Positions 1-5,668 of a stretch of 7,374 bases of DNA are shown here, piece by piece. The notes under the pieces were generated by a model that had not been told where the DNA came from, did not search any database, and saw only the letters and a list, made by a program, of their open reading frames with translations. Every line of letters begins with the position of its first letter. Within the stretch, counting starts at the first letter, position 1. The DNA comes from JALUUH01 sp964636675 (GTDB lineage: Bacteria > Pseudomonadota > Gammaproteobacteria > S012-40): contig CAZWUO010000190.1 in NCBI GenBank assembly GCA_964636675.1, positions 1 through 7,374 on the forward strand, in the 5' to 3' direction. Made by a program: the position numbers and the translations under genes.

Positions 1-61
1 GGATCGAACCTGTGACCCTCGCCTTGTAAGGGCGATGCTCTCCCAGCTGAGCTAACCACCC
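1..61 (-). tRNA. tRNA-Val (anticodon UAC), 3' end cut off
   Basis: Read on the minus strand, the gene starts with the acceptor half GGGTGGT, then a D arm (TAGCTCAGCTGGGAGAGCA). The anticodon stem TCGCC/GGCGA encloses the loop CTTACAA, whose central triplet TAC is a valine anticodon reading GUA and, by wobble or modification, other GUN codons. The five-base variable loop GGGTC and the start of a T arm (ACAGG then TTCGATC) follow. The window edge removes about the last 15 bases, that is the 3' half of the T stem, the acceptor strand and the CCA end. The sequence closely resembles E. coli tRNA-Val(UAC). It begins only 12 bases after the hupB stop codon with no terminator between them, so it may be processed from a hupB transcript. 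Confidence 0.96.
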
Positions 62-73
62 TGGGCAAGCGCG

Positions 74-346
74 CTAGTTTACGGCATCTTTTAAAGCTTT
101 GCCAGGTTTAAAAGAAGGAACTCTTGCTGCCGCAATTTCAATGGGGGCTCCAGTCTGAGGGTTACGCCCAGTACGTGCAGCTCTATCCTTAACCTGAAAA
201 GTACCAAAGCCAACTAAGGAGACTTGATCGCCTTTTTTCAATGCAGTAGTAACAGAACCCAGCAACGCATCAAGCGCACGCGTAGCAGCCGCTTTTGAGA
301 TATCCGCAGTATCGGCAATTGCATCAACTAATTCGGCTTTATTCAC
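74..346 (-). CDS. hupB: DNA-binding protein HU, beta-type (nucleoid-associated)
   Basis: This encodes a 90-residue histone-like HU protein, a small dimeric protein that binds and bends DNA without sequence specificity, compacts the nucleoid and assists replication, recombination and repair. The family signature is intact: GFGTF at 46-50, then the beta-arm with RNPQTG at 61-66, including the DNA-intercalating Pro63, and the conserved end PSFKPGKALKDAVN. Length and sequence match E. coli HU-beta (90 residues), and the position after lon is that of hupB. I chose the GTG at 344-346 because it gives MNKAEL, the family start, and lies 7 bases after AGGAGAG. A longer frame opens at TTG (352), but that codon almost touches the Shine-Dalgarno and adds two residues. 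Transcription likely starts from its own promoter near 434-463. No terminator separates it from tRNA-Val. E. coli HU is cleaved by Lon, encoded just upstream. Confidence 0.97.
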   Translation of the reverse strand: MNKAELVDAIADTADISKAAATRALDALLGSVTTALKKGDQVSLVGFGTFQVKDRAARTGRNPQTGAPIEIAAARVPSFKPGKALKDAVN

Positions 347-353
347 AATCAAA

Positions 354-360
354 CTCTCCT
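354..360 (-). promoter_or_regulatory. Ribosome binding site of hupB (decides the start)
   Basis: Minus-strand AGGAGAG ends 7 bases before the GTG at 346, which is ideal spacing. The upstream in-frame TTG at 352 begins only one base after the motif, so initiation there is unlikely. The site therefore supports the 90-residue HU rather than a 92-residue form. Confidence 0.85.
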
Positions 361-433
361 AAATCTTTACTCTAATTCTTTCTACGAAATCGTGTAACCT
401 GCAAGCAGTATTACCTGAACCTTGATGGACGCA

Positions 434-463
434 TTTATACCAGCTGGCTAATTATACTGTCAA
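434..463 (-). promoter_or_regulatory. Strong sigma-70 promoter of hupB, with A/T-tract UP-like element
   Basis: On the minus strand a perfect -35 TTGACA (463-458) is followed after 18 bases by TATAAA (439-434). Transcription would start near 427, giving a leader of about 80 bases before hupB. Directly upstream, at 473-490, two runs of 7-8 T separated by GGG lie about 46-63 bases before the expected start. This is where an UP element contacts the RNA polymerase alpha subunits, or where bent DNA would act. A second TATAAT at 456-451 overlaps the spacer but has no good -35. The strength fits the abundance of HU. The match is seen in the sequence; activity is inferred. Confidence 0.72.
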
Positions 464-580
464 GATAACTTCAAAAAAACCCAAAAAAAATAAACATTAT
501 TGATCTTTTTTGAGCGAAAAACACACACGTCTATTTATTAACAATGATTATAATAATGCAAGCACTAAATTAGCTTAAGA

Positions 581-3007
581 TTAATGCCGCAAAGTCGTCG
601 TCGTACCTTTGCCACTTTTTGCTTTTTGTTTTTTTGGCCCACCGGATACATCACTCGGTGAAGGCATATGCTGCAACGCAATCTGCAACACTTCATCAAT
701 CCATTTTACCGGAAAAATATCTAACTCCTGTTTAACGTTCTCGGGAATTTCAGTTAAGTCGCGTTCATTTTCCTCGGGAATAATAACTGTCGTTATCCCC
801 CCACGTAATGCAGCAAGTAATTTCTCTTTCAAACCACCAATCGGCAATACTTCACCGCGCAAGGTAATCTCTCCCGTCATGGCAACCGTAGATTTTACCG
901 GAATATCGGTTAACGTGGAAACCAATGCCGTACACATTGCAACACCTGCACTGGGTCCATCTTTCGGGATGGCGCCTTCTGGAACGTGAATATGAATATC
1001 ATTTTTTTCATAAAACTCCGGATCAATGCCAAGTGTTGCTGCTCGGCTACGCACTACCGTCGTAGCCGCTTGAACCGATTCTTTCATCACGTCACCCAGC
1101 TGACCCGTTACCGTCATCTTACCTTTGCCAGGCGTCATTGCCGATTCAATCGTTAGTAATTCCCCACCAACCTCGGTCCATGCTAGACCAGTAACCTGGC
1201 CAACTTGATCATAGTCTTCTGCGCTGCCAAAACGAAAACGATTCACCCCTAAATATTTTTCAAGATTTTCGGGAGTTACTGACACACTATCTTGTTCTGG
1301 TGCAAGTAAGATTTCCTTAACAACCTTGCGACAAATTTTTGATAATTCTCTTTCCAGATTGCGCACACCTGCTTCTTTTGTGTAATAACGCACAATATCT
1401 CGAATCGTAGTTTCACCGATTGCAATCTCGCCATCCTTCAATCCATTATTTTTTATCTGCTTTGGTAGCAAATAACGTTGTGCAATATTTATTTTTTCAT
1501 CTTCTGTGTAACCTGGAATTCGGATAACTTCCATGCGGTCAAGCAATGGGCCAGGAATATTCAGCGAATTCGCAGTAGCAATAAACATAACCTCTGACAA
1601 ATCATAATCGACTTCCAGATAATGATCATTGAAAGCGTGGTTTTGCTCTGGATCAAGAACCTCTAATAACGCAGAAGAAGGATCTCCACGAAAATCCATG
1701 GACATTTTGTCCACTTCATCCAATAAGAACAAGGGGTTTTTTACTTCCACTTTAGACATGTTTTGCACCAGCTTACCCGGCATGGAACCAATATAAGTCC
1801 TTCTATGTCCACGTATTTCCGCCTCATCGCGTACCCCGCCCAAAGACATACGCACAAACTTTCGATTAGTGGCTCGGGCAATGGATCGCCCTAACGAGGT
1901 TTTACCAACTCCCGGAGGCCCCACCAAACACAGTACAGAACCTTTAATTTTTTTCACCCGTTGTTGCACTGCAAGATATTCGAGAATACGCTCTTTCACT
2001 TTATCCAAACCATAATGATCGGACTCAAGCACATTTTCTGCTTTGGTCAAATCATGTTTAATTTTCGTGCGTTTTTTCCACGGCACCGACACCATCCAGT
2101 CGATATAATTTCGAACGACGGTTGCTTCAGCAGACATCGGTGACATCATTTTTAGCTTATTCAATTCAGCATTCGTTTTTTCTTTGGCTTCTTTCGACAT
2201 CCCAGATTTTTCAATCTTATTCGTAAACTCATCAACTTCATTAGGCGCCTCATCCATCTCACCTAACTCTTTTTGAATCGCCTTCATTTGCTCATTTAAA
2301 TAATATTCGCGTTGGCTTTTCTCCATTTGCCGCTTGACCCGTCCACGAATTCGCTTTTCCACTTCCAGCAAATCTATTTCCGATTCCATAATCGCCATAA
2401 GCGCTTCAAAACGGTCACGAATATCCTCGATTTCGAGTATCCGTTGCTTCTCTTCGATTTTGAGTGACATATGTGCCGCGATGGTATCGGCGAGTCGTCC
2501 AGGCTCATCTATCCCGGATAAAGAAGTCAAGATTTCGGGAGGAATTTTTTTATTTAACTTAACGTATTGATCGAATTGAGCCAACACAGAACGCGTAAGC
2601 ACTTCTATTTCACGCTCATCAAAGTCTGCACTCGAGATATTCTCAATCTGCGCAACAAAATAATCATCATTAGCGAGAAACTTGGTAATTTTTGCACGCT
2701 CGATACCTTCGACTAAAACCTTAACCGTACCATCAGGTAGTTTCAGCAATTGTAAGATACTCGAAATAGTGCCTATGCGATAAATATCGTCTTTTTCAGG
2801 CTCATCTTGTCCCGCCGTTTTTTGTGCCACGAGGAGAATTTGCTTATCTTCTTCCATCGCAGCTTCCAGCGCTTTAATTGATTTTTCGCGCCCCACAAAT
2901 AATGGAATAACCATGTGTGGATATACCACTACATCACGTAACGGCAACACAGGGATTGCCGTATTATCTATCACTACACCGACTTCTGATTTGTCATTTT
3001 CCGACAT
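581..3007 (-). CDS. lon: ATP-dependent protease Lon (LonA type)
   Basis: This is an 808-residue Lon, a soluble homo-hexameric AAA+ serine protease that degrades misfolded and selected regulatory proteins in the cytoplasm. The N-terminal substrate-binding domain (about 15-210, starting IPVLPLRDVVVYPHM) is followed by a charged helical region (about 210-310). The AAA+ module has Walker A GPPGVGKT at 363-370 (Lys369), Walker B with Asp430-Glu431, sensor-1 Asn480, Arg491 as arginine finger and sensor-2 Arg549. The C-terminal peptidase domain has the Ser-Lys dyad: Ser686 in KDGPSAG and Lys729 in GGLKEK. These positions run seven higher than in E. coli Lon (784 residues). The ATG at 3007 follows GAGGAA with good spacing. 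The protein ends in a low-complexity basic tail (about 781-808, rich in K, G and T) that E. coli lacks. It lies between clpX, from which a terminator isolates it, and hupB, which has its own promoter. Confidence 0.99.
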   Translation of the reverse strand: MSENDKSEVGVVIDNTAIPVLPLRDVVVYPHMVIPLFVGREKSIKALEAAMEEDKQILLVAQKTAGQDEPEKDDIYRIGTISSILQLLKLPDGTVKVLVEGIERAKITKFLANDDYFVAQIENISSADFDEREIEVLTRSVLAQFDQYVKLNKKIPPEILTSLSGIDEPGRLADTIAAHMSLKIEEKQRILEIEDIRDRFEALMAIMESEIDLLEVEKRIRGRVKRQMEKSQREYYLNEQMKAIQKELGEMDEAPNEVDEFTNKIEKSGMSKEAKEKTNAELNKLKMMSPMSAEATVVRNYIDWMVSVPWKKRTKIKHDLTKAENVLESDHYGLDKVKERILEYLAVQQRVKKIKGSVLCLVGPPGVGKTSLGRSIARATNRKFVRMSLGGVRDEAEIRGHRRTYIGSMPGKLVQNMSKVEVKNPLFLLDEVDKMSMDFRGDPSSALLEVLDPEQNHAFNDHYLEVDYDLSEVMFIATANSLNIPGPLLDRMEVIRIPGYTEDEKINIAQRYLLPKQIKNNGLKDGEIAIGETTIRDIVRYYTKEAGVRNLERELSKICRKVVKEILLAPEQDSVSVTPENLEKYLGVNRFRFGSAEDYDQVGQVTGLAWTEVGGELLTIESAMTPGKGKMTVTGQLGDVMKESVQAATTVVRSRAATLGIDPEFYEKNDIHIHVPEGAIPKDGPSAGVAMCTALVSTLTDIPVKSTVAMTGEITLRGEVLPIGGLKEKLLAALRGGITTVIIPEENERDLTEIPENVKQELDIFPVKWIDEVLQIALQHMPSPSDVSGGPKKQKAKSGKGTTTTLRH

Positions 3008-3103
3008 ACATATTCCTCACTGGCTATTTCGATTTAATGACATTACTTCCCATCAAGTCGAGCATATTCTTACAATATTGTTCGTAATCCACAATTAGTA
3101 CGC

Positions 3104-3145
3104 TTGCAAAGTGACAAAGTAAGATTCTTTTTTATCACTTTGCAA
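3104..3145 (-). promoter_or_regulatory. Perfect 11-bp inverted repeat in the lon leader (hairpin or operator)
   Basis: TTGCAAAGTGA at 3104-3114 is repeated exactly as its reverse complement at 3135-3145, 20 bases apart. Inside, AAAG at 3116-3119 can pair with CTTT at 3127-3130 and extend the stem past a small internal loop. No T-run follows on the minus strand, so it is not a classical terminator. It lies about 97 bases before the lon start codon. If lon is transcribed from upstream, it would form a hairpin in the 5' leader; it could equally be a dimeric-protein operator. The function is unknown. Confidence 0.55.
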
Positions 3146-3193
3146 AAGTACTCGTTATTACTGAATAAACATGAGAGAGTTGTCTTTTCTAGC

Positions 3194-3221
3194 GGCTGGG
3201 CAAGGAACGTTGTTAACCAAG
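3194..3221 (-). promoter_or_regulatory. Weak heat-shock (sigma-32)-like promoter candidate for lon
   Basis: Minus-strand CTTGGTT (3221-3215) and CCCAGCC (3200-3194) are separated by 14 bases, resembling the sigma-32 pattern CTTGAAA, 13-15 bases, CCCCAT. Only the CTTG and CCCA cores match. lon is a sigma-32 target in E. coli, which makes the site plausible, but a match this partial could arise by chance. Confidence 0.25.
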
Positions 3222-3325
3222 ATACCGAACGAACTCCTCACGCTTAGTACAATTTTTTTCGACAGATCTGTACCCGATCAAATAAGTACAATTTAGTTAA
3301 TGCATTGGCTAATATTTGGTTAACA
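3211..3325. repeat. Cluster of short repeats upstream of lon
   Basis: Three patterns fall within 115 bases. TGTTAACCAA at 3211-3220 reappears as its reverse complement TTGGTTAACA at 3316-3325. AGTACAATTT occurs twice in the same direction, at 3246-3255 and 3285-3294. A perfect 10-bp palindrome, ACAGATCTGT, sits between those direct repeats at 3262-3271. The TTGGTTAACA copies are close to a full palindrome themselves. They may be regulator-binding sites, but in AT-rich spacer DNA such short repeats can also arise by chance. Confidence 0.4.
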
Positions 3326-3373
3326 CTCGACCAATACCATCTGCAAATTTTCAGCCAGTCATTTTCTCTCTAA

Positions 3374-3403
3374 TTTATATATGAACACAATAACTAAATT
3401 CAA
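3374..3403 (-). promoter_or_regulatory. Sigma-70-like promoter candidate for lon
   Basis: On the minus strand TTGAAT (3403-3398) precedes TATATA (3381-3376, 16-base spacer) or TATAAA (3379-3374, 18-base spacer). It is the best -35/-10 pair I find between the clpX terminator and lon. A start near 3367 would give an unusually long leader of about 360 bases containing the repeats and hairpin. Other promoters closer to lon cannot be excluded. Confidence 0.5.
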
Positions 3404-3454
3404 TACGCTTGACGAATTTATTACGCCTATTGAACCGATTAATTCGCAACCCAT

Positions 3455-3483
3455 AAAAAAAGGCGCATTAAGCGCCTTTTTTT
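3455..3483 (-). terminator. Rho-independent terminator after clpX, symmetric (bidirectional)
   Basis: A GGCGC/GCGCC stem with a five-base loop (3467-3471) is flanked by seven A on one side (3455-3461) and seven T on the other (3477-3483). Flanking A and T can pair to lengthen the stem. It begins 18 bases downstream of the clpX stop codon and reads as a strong terminator on the minus strand. Its symmetry means it should also stop plus-strand transcription. It separates clpX from lon. Confidence 0.93.
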
Positions 3484-3501
3484 ATCACAATTTATGGTTA
3501 A

Positions 3502-4776
3502 TTAATCTGGAGCGGCTCTATCTTTTCCTTCATACATTAATAAAGGCTCAGATTTTCCACTAATCGTATCAGCATCAATAATCACTTTACTCACATCATT
3601 CATCGATGGCAGTTCATACATGATGTCGAGCAATACATGCTCTAATATTGAACGCAATCCCCTAGCCCCGGTTTTTCTATCCATCGCTTTTTGCGCAATG
3701 GCTAATAAAGCCTCTTCGCGAAACTCAATATCAGCACCTTCTAATTCAAAAAGTCTTAGATATTGTTTAGTTATCGCATTTTTTGGCTCCGTAAGCACAC
3801 GTACCAACGCAGTATCATCCAGCTCATCCAAAGTAGCTATAACGGGCAAACGCCCAATAAACTCTGGGATTAAGCCATATCGCCCTAAATCTTCTGGCTC
3901 TACTTTATGGAGTAACGAAGGCTCATTTTTCTTGTCAGCCTTGCTCTTCACTTCAGCACCGAAGCCAATTCCGCCTTTTTCGGTTCTGTCGCTAATAATC
4001 TTATCTAGCCCAGCAAATGCTCCACCACAAATAAACAGGATATTCGCCGTATTCACTTGCAGAAACTCTTGTTGCGGATGTTTACGCCCACCCTGCGGAG
4101 GAATGGATGCAATCGTGCCTTCAATCAACTTTAATAAAGCCTGTTGCACACCCTCGCCTGACACATCTCGGGTAATTGACGGATTATCGGATTTGCGAGA
4201 AATTTTATCGATCTCATCGATATATACGATGCCGGTCTGTGCTTTCTCCACGTCGTAATCACATTTCTGTAACAACTTCTGGATAATATTCTCGACATCT
4301 TCCCCCACATAACCGGCTTCAGTTAATGTGGTGGCATCCGCAATCGTAAAAGGCACATTTAACAAGCGCGCCAAGGTTTCGGCTAATAAAGTCTTACCCG
4401 AACCGGTAGGCCCGAGTAATAATATATTACTTTTAGAGAGCTCTACTTCATCTTTTCTAAGCCCAGCATCTAAACGTTTATAGTGATTATAAACGGCGAC
4501 AGCAAGAATTTTCTTCGCCCGGCTTTGCCCGATAACATACTCATCTAAAACTGCATTAATTTCTTTAGGCGTCGGTAATTTGCTTCCATGGACGCTAGGC
4601 GCCTTTTCCTGGACTTCTTCTCTAATGATGTCATTGCAAAGCTCTACGCACTCGTCACAGACAAATACAGAAGGACCAGCAATTAATTTTCTTACTTCGT
4701 GCTGGCTTTTACCACAAAAGGAACAGTATAAGAGCTTATCGCTACCATTGCCTTTGCTGTTTCCGTCATCGCTCAT
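3502..4776 (-). CDS. clpX: ClpX, ATPase subunit of the ClpXP protease
   Basis: This is a 424-residue AAA+ unfoldase, the size of E. coli ClpX. As a hexamer it recognises tagged substrates such as ssrA-marked proteins, unfolds them and threads them into ClpP. The N-terminal zinc domain has Cys18, Cys21, Cys40 and Cys43 (CSFC and CDEC). Walker A GPTGSGKT is at 122-129 (Lys128) and Walker B ends Asp187-Glu188. The pore-1 loop GYVG is at 155-158 (Tyr156), and the RKH entrance loop is at 231-233. The ClpP-docking tripeptide IGF is at 270-272. Arg309 is in the GRLP arginine-finger motif and sensor-2 Arg372 is in TGARGLR. The ATG at 4776 follows AGAGGTGG, with 7 bases between GAGG and the start. A 234-base spacer with its own promoter candidate separates it from clpP, and a terminator follows, so clpX can be expressed apart from clpP and lon. 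The enzyme looks complete. Confidence 0.99.
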   Translation of the reverse strand: MSDDGNSKGNGSDKLLYCSFCGKSQHEVRKLIAGPSVFVCDECVELCNDIIREEVQEKAPSVHGSKLPTPKEINAVLDEYVIGQSRAKKILAVAVYNHYKRLDAGLRKDEVELSKSNILLLGPTGSGKTLLAETLARLLNVPFTIADATTLTEAGYVGEDVENIIQKLLQKCDYDVEKAQTGIVYIDEIDKISRKSDNPSITRDVSGEGVQQALLKLIEGTIASIPPQGGRKHPQQEFLQVNTANILFICGGAFAGLDKIISDRTEKGGIGFGAEVKSKADKKNEPSLLHKVEPEDLGRYGLIPEFIGRLPVIATLDELDDTALVRVLTEPKNAITKQYLRLFELEGADIEFREEALLAIAQKAMDRKTGARGLRSILEHVLLDIMYELPSMNDVSKVIIDADTISGKSEPLLMYEGKDRAAPD

Positions 4777-4911
4777 TGTGCCACCTCTTATTGCTGGCGT
4801 TCGTAAAATTAAAGCTGAATGTCGAGCGCCTAATATGCTACTCGATATCTCTATTCATTTCACTATGCAATACGTGCATTATTTACCGCTTAACCTGCAC
4901 CCAAATATCGC

Positions 4912-4941
4912 ATTAAATCTCATTTACATCTATCAAATCAA
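4912..4941 (-). promoter_or_regulatory. Sigma-70-like promoter candidate for clpX
   Basis: On the minus strand TTGATT (4941-4936) is followed after 18 bases by TTTAAT (4917-4912), four of six and five of six matches to consensus. A start near 4905 gives a leader of about 129 bases. The clpP-clpX spacer (4777-5010) has no terminator: a GCAAGCTTGC palindrome at 4989-4998 lacks a T-run. Read-through from clpP therefore remains possible and this promoter may only supplement it. Confidence 0.42.
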
Positions 4942-5010
4942 TAAATTACATATGACCTTTTGCGCTAAAACCTCATCCACAAACTTCGGCAAGCTTGCTG
5001 TCTACTCGGT

Positions 5011-5652
5011 TTAAGTAGCGGACGATGCTTCTTGTCGCGATGCAATCACTTCATCGATAAGACCGTATGCAACCCCTTCTTCACCACTCATGAAGAAATC
5101 TCTATCGGTATCTGTTTGAATCTGATCCATCGGTTTACCCGTATGTTTTGCCATGATGGTATTAAGACGCTCGCGCGCGCGCAGTACTTCCTTAGTATGT
5201 ATCTCTAGATCAGTGGCCTGCCCTTGATAACCTGCAAGCGGCTGATGGATCATCATTCGAGAATGCGGCAAACAATAGCGTTTCTTTGCCGCACCGCCAC
5301 AAAGCAACAGAGCACCCATGCTGGCGGCCTGACCAATACACAGCGTGCTCACATCCGGCTTAATAAATTGCATCGTGTCATAAATAGACAAACCCGCCGT
5401 CACCGAACCCCCGGGGGAGTTTATATACAAATATATATCTTTATCTGGGTTTTCAGATTCTAAAAACAAGAGCTGCGCTACAACGAGGTTCGCCATATGG
5501 TCTTCAACTTGGCCCACCAGAAATATCACTCGCTCTTTCAACAAGCGAGAATAAATATCGAAAGCTCGTTCACCACGTCCCGTTTGCTCTACAACCATCG
5601 GAACCATTACCGCCTCGGGATTGCCGGATATCTTGTCCTGAAATCTAGTCAC
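5011..5652 (-). CDS. clpP: ClpP, proteolytic subunit of the Clp protease
   Basis: This encodes a 213-residue serine peptidase whose double heptameric ring forms the closed chamber that degrades proteins delivered by ClpX. The catalytic triad is Ser111 (QAASMGA), His136 (MMIHQPL) and Asp185 (TDRDFF), the same numbers as in E. coli ClpP. The glycine-rich SPGG loop is at 79-82. The N-terminal 14 residues fit a self-cleaved propeptide: the mature chain would start at VMVPM, aligned with ALVPM of E. coli. I chose the GTG at 5650-5652 because it lies 7 bases after AAGGA and gives this exact alignment. An in-frame GTG at 5658 would add two residues but lies only one base after AAGGA. The gene starts 16 bases after the tig stop, so co-transcription is likely, though a promoter-like sequence sits in the tig 3' end. 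The enzyme looks complete. Confidence 0.97.
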   Translation of the reverse strand: MTRFQDKISGNPEAVMVPMVVEQTGRGERAFDIYSRLLKERVIFLVGQVEDHMANLVVAQLLFLESENPDKDIYLYINSPGGSVTAGLSIYDTMQFIKPDVSTLCIGQAASMGALLLCGGAAKKRYCLPHSRMMIHQPLAGYQGQATDLEIHTKEVLRARERLNTIMAKHTGKPMDQIQTDTDRDFFMSGEEGVAYGLIDEVIASRQEASSAT

Positions 5653-5658
5653 ACGCAC

Positions 5659-5665
5659 TTCCTTT
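5659..5665 (-). promoter_or_regulatory. Ribosome binding site of clpP (decides the start)
   Basis: Minus-strand AAAGGAA lies in the short tig-clpP gap. AAGGA ends 7 bases before the GTG at 5652 but only one base before the GTG at 5658, so the downstream GTG is the better start. Confidence 0.75.
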
Positions 5666-5668
5666 GTT

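Larger units (their letters stand above)
3008..3501 (-). other. 494-base clpX-lon spacer: terminator, lon promoter region and leader
   Basis: This is the longest gene-free stretch in the window. From the clpX side it holds the clpX terminator (3455-3483), a sigma-70-like promoter (3374-3403), two copies of AGTACAATTT, a 10-bp palindrome, two opposed copies of TTGGTTAACA, a weak heat-shock-like match (3194-3221), a perfect 11-bp inverted repeat (3104-3145) and finally the lon ribosome binding site (GAGGA at 3014-3018). I find no convincing protein-coding frame, tRNA or known small RNA. A short plus-strand frame at 3381-3563 runs through the terminator into clpX and looks accidental. Confidence 0.8.

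Noticed and set aside
409..418. CTGCAAGCAG near-palindrome in the hupB leader
   Set aside because: The arms are only four bases with a two-base centre, which cannot form a stable hairpin, and no second copy supports an operator.
511..518. ACACACAC run between lon and hupB
   Set aside because: Only four dinucleotide units in AT-rich spacer, too short to be a meaningful microsatellite.
609..989. Plus-strand frame opposite the lon 3' end
   Set aside because: It is antisense to the conserved Lon peptidase domain and has no domain of its own.
3381..3563. Short plus-strand frame in the lon spacer
   Set aside because: It runs straight through the symmetric terminator hairpin and into the clpX 3' end, and I found no promoter before it.
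3620..4258. Long plus-strand open frame opposite clpX
   Set aside because: It is antisense to a complete clpX. The product is low-complexity and serine-rich with no recognisable family, as expected from the reverse strand of a coding gene.
4989..4998. GCAAGCTTGC palindrome just after clpP as a terminator
   Set aside because: There is no unpaired loop and no T-run on either strand, so it cannot work as a Rho-independent terminator.
4580..5014. Plus-strand frame spanning the clpX 5' end and the clpP-clpX spacer
   Set aside because: More than a third lies opposite clpX, it covers the whole spacer with the clpX promoter candidate, no ribosome binding site was noted and the product is unlike any family I know.
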